Below are positions 1 through 9,083 of a stretch of 64,000 nucleotides of DNA, piece after piece. Position numbers and translations under genes: made by a program. Source of the stretch: Alphaproteobacteria bacterium HGW-Alphaproteobacteria-14 (GTDB lineage: Bacteria; Pseudomonadota; Alphaproteobacteria; Sphingomonadales; Sphingomonadaceae). The stretch is from contig PHEL01000004.1 of NCBI GenBank assembly GCA_002842925.1, forward strand, positions 1 to 64,000, given 5' to 3'. How positions within the stretch are numbered: position 1 is the first letter of the stretch; every line of letters begins with the position of its first letter. Under the pieces are notes generated by a model. It was given only the letters and a program-made list of their open reading frames with translations. It searched no databases and was not told where the DNA came from.

Positions 1-1015
1 GCGCGCGATGTGGTGCAGAAACTGCTCGATATCCTGCGCGAAGAACACGTCATCGGCAACCGCACCGGGATCAGCACCGCGATTGGCGATCTTGATCGGC
101 AGCTCGACGAACGCAAGCTTGAGCTGGAGCAGGCCGAACAGCGCCGCCTGGCGTTTGAGGCGCAATATCCCGATCTGATCGGCGGTTCTGAGACGCTGTC
201 GGGCAAGGTTCAGCAGGCGCGCGCTGAATTGCGCGATGTTGATGCCAATCTGGCCGCTGCACAAAGCGCGCTGGCGGCAATTTCCAGCCAGCTGGCCACC
301 ACCCCGCGCACCTTGGCGGGAGGCCGCGATGCCACCGGCCCGCGCGCGGCGTTGATGCAGGCGCAAACGCAACTGGCAGAACTGCGCGCGCGCGGACTGA
401 CCGACAAGCACCCCGATGTGATTTCCACAACGCGGCAGGTGGCGATCCTGACGCAGCAAGCCGCCGCTGCTGGCGATGATGCAGGCGGCACCCCCAACCC
501 GGCGCATTCATCACTGATCGCGATCCGCAGTGAACGGCAGGCGGGGGTTGAGGCCTTGCAGGCCCGCCGCGCCGCGTTGCAGAGCAATTTTGCCGCATTG
601 ATGGCAAGTCAGGCGAGCGAGCCGACCGTAGCTGCCGAAGCCAACCGCATCAGCCGCGATTACGACGTGCTGAGCCAGAATTACGAAAAGCTGCTGCAAG
701 ACCGCGAGGCGCTGCGGACGCGCGGGCAGGTTGAGGACAAGGCCAGCCAGTTCCGCTTCGATGTGATCCAGCGGCGCGGGCGCGGCTGCGGCCTATGGGT
801 TGAGCCAGGTGAAATCGAGCTTTGCCACCGCGCAAAAGCTGGAGCGGGCGTTTGACCTTCCCGTGATCGGTTCGATTTCGCTGACGGTATCCGATGCTGC
901 GCGGGTGATCGAACAGAAGCGGCTGAAGCAATTTGCCGGGGCCTGCACCGGGCTGGTGGCGATGTTCGTGGTGCTTGTCGCCATCGAGATCATCGCTGTT
1001 GGAACGATTGCGTGA
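1..1015 (+). pseudogene. XrtA-system polysaccharide chain-length determinant (Wzz/GumC type), 5' partial and frame-disrupted
   Basis: The reading frame enters from before base 1. It gives a long coiled coil of the Wzz/GumC chain-length regulator type, which sits in the inner membrane and sets polymer length together with a tyrosine kinase. Frame 1 is family-like up to FRFDVI, ending near base 768, then runs through unrelated residues to a stop at 853-855. From about 773 another frame carries the family's C-terminal part (KSSFATAQKLERAFDLPVIG, then a hydrophobic helix) and stops at 1013-1015. The proline-rich linker and most of the membrane segment expected between the halves are absent, so this looks like a deletion of roughly 25-30 codons with a frameshift, not a simple one-base slip. 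A tyrosine kinase follows 16 bases later. Family assignment is secure; whether the break is real or an assembly error is open. Confidence 0.75.
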
Positions 1016-1031
1016 GGGTGGGGGCAATTAG

Positions 1032-2015
1032 ATGACCGAACAGAGCAAGATCAACCGCGAAGGCGCAACGCCTGCGTCATTGTTTGAACGGGCCGATGCC
1101 GCGTTCGGGCTGGGCCCCGTGCGCCTGCCACAGGTGCCGCCGGTTCCCGAACCACAACGCCGCGCGCCCGCGCCGCAATCGCAGCCGCCGCAGCAAAATG
1201 CTGCGCCAGTCGCTGCATCTGCACCTCAGCCGCAATCCGCCGCGCCTGCTCCCGCTCCCGCTCCCGCTGCGCCGCGCGCTGTGGCGTTTGGCGGCCCGGT
1301 GGCATCGATCGATCGCGATCACTTGCGCGAAGAAGGCCTGATCGTGCCCGAAGACCCGGTGACAGGCCTGTTGGAGGAGTTCCGGATCGTCAAACGCGAT
1401 CTGCTCGCCGATGCGCGTGCGGGCGATACCCCGCTGGCGCGCCGGATACTGGTGTGTTCGCCGCATCAGGGGGAGGGCAAGACCTATTGCGCCACCAATC
1501 TTGCGATTGCGCTGGCGGCTGAACGCGGGCTGGAAGTGCTGCTGGTCGATGCCGATGTGGTCAAGCCATCAGTGGCGAAGCGGCTGGGAATCGAAGCCGA
1601 ACGCGGCCTGATGGACGCGCTTTCCGATCCGTCAATCCTGCCCGAAAAGCTGGTGATTGCGACTGATATTGACGGCCTGTTCGTGCTGCCTGCGGGCACT
1701 GCGACATCGCTTGATTCCGAATATCTCGCCAGCGCGCGCACCGGCGAAGTGCTCGACCGGCTGACGCAGGGCGCGCCGGGCCGGATCGTGATTTTCGATA
1801 CGCCGCCCGCGCTCGCCGCGTCGGCCGCCGCCGAACTTGCCGCTCATGTCGGGCAGGCGCTGCTGGTGGTGCGCGCGGATGAAACCAGCCGCGCAGCGCT
1901 GGAAGATGCGCAGCAATTGCTGTCGGCCTGCGGTGATATCAAATTGCTGCTTAATGCCGCGCGCTACAGCCCCTCGGGTCGGAGCTTTGGCTCTTACGGG
2001 GCCAAGGGGAAATGA
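1032..2015 (+). CDS. XrtA-associated BY-type tyrosine autokinase
   Basis: A 327-residue P-loop ATPase of the bacterial tyrosine kinase (BY-kinase) family, the cytoplasmic partner of Wzz/GumC proteins in exopolysaccharide export. Residues 30-85 are a Pro/Ala-rich linker, partly encoded by CCCGCT hexamer repeats near 1250-1272. Walker A is SPHQGEGKT (143-151), Walker A' is around LLVDADVV (170-177) and Walker B is VIFDTPP (253-259). The C-terminus has only two tyrosines (Y312 and Y322), fewer than the tyrosine clusters of Wzc or CapB, so the autophosphorylation tail is minimal. Its stop overlaps the start of the beta-barrel gene. Because the adjacent chain-length gene looks broken, this kinase may lack its membrane activator. 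Confidence 0.88.
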   Translation: MTEQSKINREGATPASLFERADAAFGLGPVRLPQVPPVPEPQRRAPAPQSQPPQQNAAPVAASAPQPQSAAPAPAPAPAAPRAVAFGGPVASIDRDHLREEGLIVPEDPVTGLLEEFRIVKRDLLADARAGDTPLARRILVCSPHQGEGKTYCATNLAIALAAERGLEVLLVDADVVKPSVAKRLGIEAERGLMDALSDPSILPEKLVIATDIDGLFVLPAGTATSLDSEYLASARTGEVLDRLTQGAPGRIVIFDTPPALAASAAAELAAHVGQALLVVRADETSRAALEDAQQLLSACGDIKLLLNAARYSPSGRSFGSYGAKGK

Positions 2016-3658
2016 TGATGTGTGGGGGCTCGTTCTGGTCCGCAATGATAGCTGCTGCGGCAGCCGTGGCGGGTGCCTGCCCGGCAGTCGCCCAGGATCC
2101 GGGGCAGGGCGAGGACAGTGCGGGCACGCGCCGTGCGGCAGTGGTGCAGCCCTATATCGAAGTTTCGCAGATTATCTCGGCTGAATTGACGCCGGGTGAT
2201 GATGTGTTGACCTATACCCAGGTCGCCGCCGGGGTCGATATCAATGTGCAGGGCCGCAACAGCGGCGCTGCAGTATCGCTGCGGTATGAGCGCAACATTT
2301 CCTACGGCGGTGACAGCGTCGATTCTGATACGATCAGCGGGGTCGCGCGCGGCACGCTGGCATTGGTTCCTAACGCGCTGAGCTTCGAGGCGGGCGGGTT
2401 GGCCGCGCGCACGCGATTTGATGGCGGCGGCGGCACGACCAATAACCCGCTGCCGGGTGAGGATGCCGAAAGCCGGTTCTACAGCATCTATGCCGGGCCA
2501 AGCCTCAACACCCGCGTCGGCGATGTCGATCTGCAGGGTGTGGCCAGGGTTGGCTATAACCGCTTTGAACTCGATTCGGCGCTGGCCAATCAGCAGGGCG
2601 ATGTGGTCGACGTGTTCGACGATAGCGTGACCTATCTTGGGCAATTGCGCGCCGGGGTGCGCCCTGATGTTTTGCTGCCGGTTGGAGTGGCGGTTACCGC
2701 CGGCGGGTTCCAGGAGGATATCTCCAACCTTGATCAGCGCGTCCGCGATCTGTTTGTGCGCGGCGATATTACCTTGCCGATCAGCCCGACCTTTGCCGTG
2801 GTTGCTGGCGCGGGATATGAAGATGTCGAGATTTCCAGCCGCGATGCGCTGCGTGATATCAATGGCGCGCCGGTGATTGGCGCGGATGGCCGGTTTGTCA
2901 CTGATAAATCCGCACCCCGCCGGATTGCCTATGATGTCGATGGCCTGCTGTGGGACGTGGGCGTGATGTGGCGACCCAGTTCGCGCACCAATTTGCAGGC
3001 ATCAGTCGGGCGCCGATATGATTCCACCACCTATTACGGCACCTTCACCTATGTCCCCAACCAGCGTAGCGCCTTTGCAGTGTCGGCCTATGACGGGGTG
3101 AGCGGGATTGGCGGCACGCTGAATAATGCACTGGCCGGGCTGTCGAGCGATTTTGAGGCGATCCGCAATCCCGTAACCGGCGATTTCGGCGGGCTGGTGA
3201 GCGGCACCGAAGGGCAGGCGAGCATCGGCGGGCTGGGTTCGGCGCGTTCGGCGGCGTTCCGCGGACGCGGGGTGCGCGCGTCCTATCAACGCCAGATCGG
3301 CCGCACCACGGCGGCGCTGGGGGTTGGTTATGACCGGCGCACATTCATCGCTGCGGCGGGCACCGTGCTGGCACCGGCTGATGGCCTGACCGATGAAAGC
3401 TATTACCTGATCGGCGGCCTGACCCGCCAGCTTGGCGAGAACGCCAACATTTCCACCAATGCCTATGTCAACTGGTTCGATTCTGCCGGGGCCAATCGCG
3501 ATGTCACCGCGATGGGCGCCTCGCTGGCTTACAACCGCTCGATCACCCGGCGGCTTACTGGCCGTGCGGCGATTGCGGTCGATTATTTCGACAGCGATTT
3601 CACCGCCGAAGATTTCGCCTTTGCCACCGCGCTGGTCGGTCTGCGTTACAATTTCTGA
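2012..3658 (+). CDS. XrtA/PEP-CTERM-associated outer-membrane beta-barrel protein (TIGR03016-like)
   Basis: A 548-residue exported protein. A signal peptide ends near the AQD at about residues 27-29. The rest consists of alternating polar and hydrophobic strands rich in Gly, Asn, Tyr and Arg, and it finishes in an aromatic terminal strand (LVGLRYNF), the classic outer-membrane insertion signal. Barrels of this type recur in XrtA exopolysaccharide loci and are presumed to take part in polymer export. Three successive ATGs (2012, 2015, 2018) follow AGGGG at 2005-2009. The last has the best spacing, so the first two Met residues may not be used. The gene overlaps the kinase stop, which suggests translational coupling. 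Confidence 0.85.
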   Translation: MMMCGGSFWSAMIAAAAAVAGACPAVAQDPGQGEDSAGTRRAAVVQPYIEVSQIISAELTPGDDVLTYTQVAAGVDINVQGRNSGAAVSLRYERNISYGGDSVDSDTISGVARGTLALVPNALSFEAGGLAARTRFDGGGGTTNNPLPGEDAESRFYSIYAGPSLNTRVGDVDLQGVARVGYNRFELDSALANQQGDVVDVFDDSVTYLGQLRAGVRPDVLLPVGVAVTAGGFQEDISNLDQRVRDLFVRGDITLPISPTFAVVAGAGYEDVEISSRDALRDINGAPVIGADGRFVTDKSAPRRIAYDVDGLLWDVGVMWRPSSRTNLQASVGRRYDSTTYYGTFTYVPNQRSAFAVSAYDGVSGIGGTLNNALAGLSSDFEAIRNPVTGDFGGLVSGTEGQASIGGLGSARSAAFRGRGVRASYQRQIGRTTAALGVGYDRRTFIAAAGTVLAPADGLTDESYYLIGGLTRQLGENANISTNAYVNWFDSAGANRDVTAMGASLAYNRSITRRLTGRAAIAVDYFDSDFTAEDFAFATALVGLRYNF

Positions 3659-3676
3659 CGAGGGAGCAACAACCTC

Positions 3677-4846
3677 ATGTACGAGCAATATTACGGTTTC
3701 AGCGGACGGCCTTTTCAGCTGACCCCCGACCCGCAGTTCTATTTCGAAAGCACCAGTCACAAGAAGGCGATGAGCTATCTTGGCTATGGCCTGTCGCAGG
3801 GTGAAGGCTTCATCGTCATCACCGGCGAGGTTGGCGCGGGCAAATCGACGCTGGTGGCGCATCTGATGGAACGGATCGATCCAGCCGCGCTTACCGTGGC
3901 GCAGGTTGTCACCAGCGCGCTTGATGCAGACGAAGTGGTGCACGTGGTCGCGCAGGCGTTCGGGCTGGCGGTTGAAGGGCAGGACAAGGCCAGCGCATTG
4001 GGCGCGATCGAACGGTTCCTGCAGGACGAAGCCCGCGCCGGGCGGCGATGTCTGCTGGTGGTCGATGAATGCCAGAACCTTGATCTGAGCGCGCTTGAAG
4101 AACTGCGGATGCTGTCCAACTTCCAGCTCGGTTCGCACCCGCTGCTGCAAAGCCTGCTGCTGGGCCAGCCGGAATTCCGCCGCACGGTTGCGCACCATCC
4201 CGATCTGGAGCAGCTGCGCCAGCGGATCATCGCTTCGCATCACCTCGCACCGCTTGATGCGGACGAGGTTGAAGATTACGTGCGTCACCGGCTGACCCAT
4301 GTCGGCTGGAGCGAACGTCCCGGCTTTGCAGAAGGCCTGATCGACGCGCTTTATCGCCGCACGGATGGCATTCCGCGTCGGGTCAATCAGGCGATGAACC
4401 GCCTGCTGCTGCTCGGCGCGATCGAGGAACGCGGCGAATTGACGCCGGCGATGCTGGATGACGTGATGGCGGAAATGGCTGCGGATCAGACCCGCGGCGC
4501 GCAGGGCAACGGGAACGATCTGAAGGCAGCCCCGGCTGCGGCTACTGCGCCTGACTGCCCCGATAGCCTGCCCGCCACCGAAGTCGCCGCGCTGCTTGCC
4601 GCCCGTGATGCGCGCACCACCGAACTTGAGGCCGCAATCAGCGAATTGCAGGCCGCCGGGACGGGTCAGCGCGATGCGGCGGGCGATCCGCTCTCGCCCG
4701 AAGACGCACGCATCGCCGAAGCCCAACTTGCAGAAGCGCTCGAACGGATCGAGGCGCGGCTGGAAGAGCAGGAACAATCCTTCCGCCACGTGCTGACCAT
4801 GCTGATCGAATGGCTTGAGGAAGACCCGTCGCGCGAGGCGGCGTGA
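3677..4846 (+). CDS. XrtA-associated AAA+ ATPase (TIGR03015-like)
   Basis: A 389-residue ExeA/GspA-type AAA ATPase typical of XrtA loci. It opens with MYEQYYGFSGRPFQLTPDP, has Walker A GEVGAGKST (50-58) and Walker B CLLVVDE (125-131), and continues with the sensor and lid region (PRRVNQAMNRLLL). Residues from about 300 to the end are a charged Ala/Glu-rich coiled coil without a membrane anchor or peptidoglycan-binding domain, unlike ExeA. The likely role is energising assembly or export of the polysaccharide machine, but the exact function is unknown. AGGGAG lies 12 bases before the ATG. The next gene begins 3 bases after the stop. Confidence 0.87.
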   Translation: MYEQYYGFSGRPFQLTPDPQFYFESTSHKKAMSYLGYGLSQGEGFIVITGEVGAGKSTLVAHLMERIDPAALTVAQVVTSALDADEVVHVVAQAFGLAVEGQDKASALGAIERFLQDEARAGRRCLLVVDECQNLDLSALEELRMLSNFQLGSHPLLQSLLLGQPEFRRTVAHHPDLEQLRQRIIASHHLAPLDADEVEDYVRHRLTHVGWSERPGFAEGLIDALYRRTDGIPRRVNQAMNRLLLLGAIEERGELTPAMLDDVMAEMAADQTRGAQGNGNDLKAAPAAATAPDCPDSLPATEVAALLAARDARTTELEAAISELQAAGTGQRDAAGDPLSPEDARIAEAQLAEALERIEARLEEQEQSFRHVLTMLIEWLEEDPSREAA

Positions 4847-4849
4847 ACC

Positions 4850-5794
4850 ATGAACGCACCGTTTCACCCTTTGCACGAGTCTGAGGCGCAGACCCCGGAT
4901 ATACCGTCAATCATCAATGGCTTGTCGGTTGATGTTGAAGACTGGTTTCAGGTCGGCGCGTTCGAAAACGTGATCGCGCGCGGCGAGTGGGAAAGCATCC
5001 GCACGCGGGTGGAGGACAATGTCTATCGGGTAATCGACCTGCTTGCCGAGGCTGATGTCAGGGCGACCTTCTTCACGCTTGGCTGGGTGGCGCAGCGGCA
5101 TCCGAACATGATCCGCCGGATTGCCGATGCCGGGCACGAAGTCGCCAGTCACGGCTATGATCATGCGCGGGTGTTCACCTTTGATCGCCCCACCTTTGCC
5201 GAGGATATCCGCAAGGCGCGTGAAATCATCGAGGATTGCGCCGGCGTGGCAGTGACAGGGTATCGCGCGCCGAGTTTTTCGATCGACCACCGCACTCCCT
5301 GGGCGTTCGCTGAATTGGCCGCGCAGGGCTATGCCTATTCCAGCAGCGTCGCCCCGGTGGCGCATGATCACTATGGCTGGCCCGAAGCCCCGCGCTTTGC
5401 GTTCCGCCCGCTGCCTTGGTCATCGCTGGTCGAACTGCCGGTGACCACCGCACTGCTGGGCGGCAGGCGGGTGGCGGCGGGCGGCGGCGGGTTTTTCCGG
5501 GTGCTGCCCTATGCCTTTTCGCGCTGGGCAATCCGGCAGGTCAACCGTGAGGAGGGGCGCCCGGCGGTGTTCTATTTCCACCCGTGGGAAGTCGATCCCG
5601 ATCAGCCGCGTATGCCGCACGCGCCGATGCGATCGCGCCTGCGGCACTATACCGGGCTCAGCCGGATGGCGGGCAAGCTGCGTGAGCTGGTGAACGAGTT
5701 TAAATGGGGGCGGATGGACATGATTGCCCACCGCGAAGCCGCTCGCGCCGAGCACTTGGCACCGCTTGATCCGCCTGCGGATTACGCCGCGTGA
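4850..5794 (+). CDS. XrtA-system polysaccharide deacetylase (NodB fold, DUF3473 tail)
   Basis: A 314-residue NodB-type carbohydrate esterase (CE4). The catalytic aspartate is in LSVDVEDW (D28/D31), the metal-binding histidines are in SHGYDH (H101, H105), and the YRAPSFSI arginine motif follows. The C-terminal part, with VFYFHPWEVDPDQPR, matches the extension found in the PEP-CTERM-linked branch. There is no signal peptide, as is usual in this branch. It probably removes N-acetyl groups from repeat-unit sugars. It starts 3 bases after the ATPase stop and overlaps the next start by 4 bases. Confidence 0.9.
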   Translation: MNAPFHPLHESEAQTPDIPSIINGLSVDVEDWFQVGAFENVIARGEWESIRTRVEDNVYRVIDLLAEADVRATFFTLGWVAQRHPNMIRRIADAGHEVASHGYDHARVFTFDRPTFAEDIRKAREIIEDCAGVAVTGYRAPSFSIDHRTPWAFAELAAQGYAYSSSVAPVAHDHYGWPEAPRFAFRPLPWSSLVELPVTTALLGGRRVAAGGGGFFRVLPYAFSRWAIRQVNREEGRPAVFYFHPWEVDPDQPRMPHAPMRSRLRHYTGLSRMAGKLRELVNEFKWGRMDMIAHREAARAEHLAPLDPPADYAA

Positions 5795-6852
5795 ACGCGC
5801 CGGTGAATGCCGCGCCAAGCCTGCGCATGGCCAATTTGGGCGACGCAAAGGACTTGCGCCGGATTGAGGGTTTCGTCACCGAGGCGCGCGCCAGCCTGTT
5901 CCACCGTCCTGCATGGCTCAACGCGGTCGCGGCGGGGACAGGACAGCGCGCGACGGGCATTGTCATCGAACGGATGGGCATCATTACGGGCTGGCTACCG
6001 CTGACCGAAGTGCGTTCGCCGCTGTTCGGCAAGGCGCTGGTATCGAGCGGCTTCGGCGTCGGCGGCGGGATTTGCGCTGGCAGCGATGATGCGGCGCGTG
6101 CACTGGGTGAGGCGGCGGCGTGCTATGCGCGGCGCGCGGGCTTTGCGGCAATCGAACTGCGCGGCGGGCCGATCCCCGAAGGCTGGGATCAGTGGAGTGA
6201 CAAGCATAGCGGATTTGAACGCGGGCTGGCTGACAACGACGAGGCCGAACTTACTGCCATCCCGCGCAAGGCCCGCGCCGAAGTGCGCAAGGGGCTGGGC
6301 TTTGGCCACCGTATCACCATCGGGCGCGGTGCGGCTGATCTGGCGGCGCATTACGCCTGTTACAGCGCAAGCGTTCGCAATCTTGGCACCCCGGTATTCC
6401 CGCGCGCGCTGTTTGCTGCGATGCTGGCAGCCTTTCCGGACAGCAGCGACATTCTTACCGTGTGGGACGGCGATACCCCGCTCGCCAGCGTGCTCAGTTT
6501 CTACCACGATGGTGCGGTGATGCCGTTCTGGGGTGGGGGCAGCCACGCCGCGCGGCCCGCGCGTGCGAATGAGCTGATGTATTACGAACTGATGCTCCAC
6601 GCGCGGCGGCAGGGCATGGCGCGGTTCGATTTCGGACGATCGAAAACCGGAAGCGGGCCGTATGCGTTCAAGAAGAACTGGGGCTTTGCACCGCAGCCGT
6701 TGACCTATGGCGCGTGGACCGCTCCCGGCGCGGCGGCGCGCAATATCGACCCCACCGACGCCAGCTACAGCCGCAAGATCGAATTGTGGAAGAAACTGCC
6801 ACTTCCCATCGCCAATACATTAGGGCCGTGGATTGCGCGCGGGCTTGCGTAA
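5791..6852 (+). CDS. FemAB-like XrtA/PEP-CTERM-associated protein (TIGR03019-like)
   Basis: A 353-residue protein with a double GNAT-like fold related to FemAB aminoacyltransferases. Recognisable stretches are FHRPAWLNAVA, the RKARAEVRKG loop and the C-terminal FDFGRSKTGSGPYAFKKNWG signature shared by the GNAT half of FemAB/BioF2-type proteins. The genuine FemABX function of adding amino acids to peptidoglycan is not established for this XrtA branch; modification of a sugar repeat unit is a guess. The start is taken as GTG 5791, overlapping the deacetylase stop; ATG 5827 is an alternative. The stop TAA shares its last base with the next ATG. Confidence 0.82.
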   Translation: MNAPVNAAPSLRMANLGDAKDLRRIEGFVTEARASLFHRPAWLNAVAAGTGQRATGIVIERMGIITGWLPLTEVRSPLFGKALVSSGFGVGGGICAGSDDAARALGEAAACYARRAGFAAIELRGGPIPEGWDQWSDKHSGFERGLADNDEAELTAIPRKARAEVRKGLGFGHRITIGRGAADLAAHYACYSASVRNLGTPVFPRALFAAMLAAFPDSSDILTVWDGDTPLASVLSFYHDGAVMPFWGGGSHAARPARANELMYYELMLHARRQGMARFDFGRSKTGSGPYAFKKNWGFAPQPLTYGAWTAPGAAARNIDPTDASYSRKIELWKKLPLPIANTLGPWIARGLA

Positions 6853-8072
6853 TGGGGGAAATCCTGTTCCTCGCCCACCGCGTGCCGTTCCCGCCTGATC
6901 GCGGCGACCGCATCCGTTCGCACCACTTGCTGAAGGCGCTGGCACGGATTGGCCCGGTGCACGTCGGCTGCTTTGCTGATGGAGACAGGGCGGGGGAAGC
7001 GGCGCTCGCGCAAGTTGCCGCGTCGCACTGTATCGCGGCGCGAACCAAGCCGTTGGCGCTCGCCGGAATTGAGGCAGTGCTGGCGGGCAAGCCGGTCAGC
7101 ATCACCGCGTTTCACAGTCGCAAGCTTGCGGCATGGGTGCGTGAGACAATCGCCGCACGGCCCATCACCGCCATCGTCGTGTTCTCTGGCCAGATGGGGC
7201 AATATGTCCCGGCAGATTTTGCGGGCCGGGTGGTGATCGACCTGTGCGATGTCGATAGCGCAAAGTTTGCCAGCTACGCCGACGCGGGCGAACGGGTATG
7301 GCTCAATGCGCGTGAGGCGCGGCTGTTGGCACAAGAGGAGGCGCGGCTCGGCCAGCGCGCCGATGCGACCTTGCTGATTTCCACAGCGGAAGCTGCGCTC
7401 TATCGCAGCCGTCTGGCCGATCCGGCGCGGGTTAATGTGCAGGTGATCGGCAACGGGATCGACGCTGGGTTTTTCGATCCCGCTGGCACCGCGCCGCACC
7501 CGATCATCGCCAGCCTGCCGGGGCCGCATTTCGCCTTTACCGGACAGATGGATTACCGCCCCAACGAACAGGCCGCGCTGTGGGTGATCGAGGCGTTGAT
7601 GCCGAAACTGCGCGCGCATTACCCCACCTCAATGTTTCATGTTGTCGGGCGCAATCCCACGGGCAGGTTGATGGCGCACCACGGCACCCCCGGTGTGCAG
7701 GTATGGGGCGAAGTGCCCGATGTGCGCCCGTTTTTAGCCGCCGCTGATATGGTGCTCGCACCGCTGCTGATCGCGCGCGGGGTTCAGAACAAGGTGCTCG
7801 AAGCGATGGCGATGGCGCGCGCCGTGGTGGTCACGCCTGACGCGGCAACTGGCATCGCCGCGCAGGACGGTGCGCAGTGGCTGGTCTGCCCGCCCGATCC
7901 CGAACAGATGTGCAAACGGATTGCTCCGCTGCTGGCCGATCCCGATGCGCGCGCGCAGATGGGCACAGCGGGGCGGCAATTTGTGCTCGATCAGCATGGC
8001 TGGGATGCAATGCTGGCACCGCTTGCGGGGCTTGTCGCCGTGGATGGGGAGGGCACGCGCCATGCCGCCTGA
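6852..8072 (+). CDS. XrtA/PEP-CTERM-system glycosyltransferase (TIGR03087-like, GT-B fold)
   Basis: A 406-residue glycosyltransferase. It starts MGEILFLAHRVPFPPDRGDR, typical of the XrtA-linked family, and ends in a GT4-like nucleotide-sugar domain with FTGQMDYRPNEQA, the VVGRNPTG loop and the donor-binding APLLIARGVQNKVLEAMAM motif. It should add one sugar to the lipid-linked repeat unit at the cytoplasmic face of the membrane; donor and acceptor cannot be read from sequence. The start at 6852 shares one base with the previous stop and fits the family N-terminus. The 3' end overlaps the exosortase start by 11 bases. Confidence 0.88.
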   Translation: MGEILFLAHRVPFPPDRGDRIRSHHLLKALARIGPVHVGCFADGDRAGEAALAQVAASHCIAARTKPLALAGIEAVLAGKPVSITAFHSRKLAAWVRETIAARPITAIVVFSGQMGQYVPADFAGRVVIDLCDVDSAKFASYADAGERVWLNAREARLLAQEEARLGQRADATLLISTAEAALYRSRLADPARVNVQVIGNGIDAGFFDPAGTAPHPIIASLPGPHFAFTGQMDYRPNEQAALWVIEALMPKLRAHYPTSMFHVVGRNPTGRLMAHHGTPGVQVWGEVPDVRPFLAAADMVLAPLLIARGVQNKVLEAMAMARAVVVTPDAATGIAAQDGAQWLVCPPDPEQMCKRIAPLLADPDARAQMGTAGRQFVLDQHGWDAMLAPLAGLVAVDGEGTRHAA

Positions 8073-9072
8073 ACCTGCCACTTTGCCCGCATCTGCCGCC
8101 GCCGACCTTGATCGCATTGCGCCCGCGTGGCGCACGCCGTTGCTGACGCTGGCTGCGGCGTGGATAGCGCTGATCGCGGCTACCGCGCCGAGCTGGAGCG
8201 AGATGCTGCATCAGTGGTGGAATATTGATACCTATAACCACCTGCTGTTGGTGCCGTTGATCATTGGCTGGCTGGCGTTGTTGAAGGCGGGCGAACTGGC
8301 GCGGTTTGCCCCGCAGCCGTTCCTTCCCGGCCTCGCGCTGGTCGCCGCCGCGCTGGTGTTGTGGTGGGCGGGGCGCGCGGCAGACATCAACCTGATCGCC
8401 CATGCCGGGGCCGTCGGCGCAGTGCAGGCGGCGGTGCTGACCGTGCTGGGCCTGCGCGCTTCATTGTTGCTGGCACTGCCGCTGGCGATGGGAGGCTTTC
8501 TGGTGCCATTTGGCGATGAAATCATCCCGCCACTGCAATTCATCACCGCCGATATCACCGTCGCGCTCACCCGCTTGAGCGGGGTGCCCGCCAGCATCGA
8601 CGGGATCTATATCAACACCCCCGCCGGGCTGTTCATCGTGGCTGAGGCCTGTTCGGGGGTGAAGTTCCTGATCGCGATGGTGACACTGGGCGTGCTGGTT
8701 GCCTTCACCCGCTTTGCCAGTTGGCGGCGGCGCGCGGGGTTTCTGGCCGCCTGCATCATCGTGCCGATCATCGCCAACGGGGTGCGCGCATGGGCAACCG
8801 TCTATATCGCGCAATATATCGGGGCCGAAGCTGCGACCGGGTTTGATCACATCGTCTATGGCTGGATATTCTTCGCCGTCATCGTCGCCGCTTTGCTGGC
8901 GGGCGCGTGGCGGTTTTTTGAACGCGAGCCGGAGGACTATGGCTGGCGTGCGGATGATCTGACTGCCTGGCGCTGGCTGACCCGCGCCGAAGGCTTCAGC
9001 ATTGCGCCGCTCTCCGCCGCGTTGGTGATCGCAGGCATGGCCGCGATTGCTGCGCTGGCCACCATGCTCTAG
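8062..9072 (+). CDS. xrtA: Exosortase A (XrtA), short form without EpsI domain
   Basis: A 336-residue polytopic membrane protein of the exosortase/EpsH family, a transpeptidase that cleaves PEP-CTERM sorting tails. About eight membrane helices are visible. The catalytic triad is intact: Cys197 in AEACSGVKF, Arg242 in IIANGVRAW and His263 in FDHIVYGW. The protein ends soon after a last hydrophobic helix (about 315-335). Many sphingomonad XrtA proteins continue from such a helix into a periplasmic EpsI (DUF3485) domain; here the stop comes at once and the next gene starts 12 bases later. No EpsI remnant is visible. The start at ATG 8062 overlaps the glycosyltransferase gene. No PEP-CTERM substrate lies in this window. 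Confidence 0.9.
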   Translation: MPPEPATLPASAAADLDRIAPAWRTPLLTLAAAWIALIAATAPSWSEMLHQWWNIDTYNHLLLVPLIIGWLALLKAGELARFAPQPFLPGLALVAAALVLWWAGRAADINLIAHAGAVGAVQAAVLTVLGLRASLLLALPLAMGGFLVPFGDEIIPPLQFITADITVALTRLSGVPASIDGIYINTPAGLFIVAEACSGVKFLIAMVTLGVLVAFTRFASWRRRAGFLAACIIVPIIANGVRAWATVYIAQYIGAEAATGFDHIVYGWIFFAVIVAALLAGAWRFFEREPEDYGWRADDLTAWRWLTRAEGFSIAPLSAALVIAGMAAIAALATML

Positions 9073-9083
9073 GCCCGCGCGCT

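Noticed and set aside
1249-1272. The CCCGCT hexamer run in the tyrosine kinase gene as a separate repeat element
   Set aside because: It encodes an in-frame Pro/Ala linker and is a normal low-complexity coding tract.
3002-4876. 624-codon open frame on the minus strand across the barrel and ATPase genes
   Set aside because: It is antisense to two well-supported genes, has no family-like motifs and is typical of long shadow frames in GC-rich DNA.
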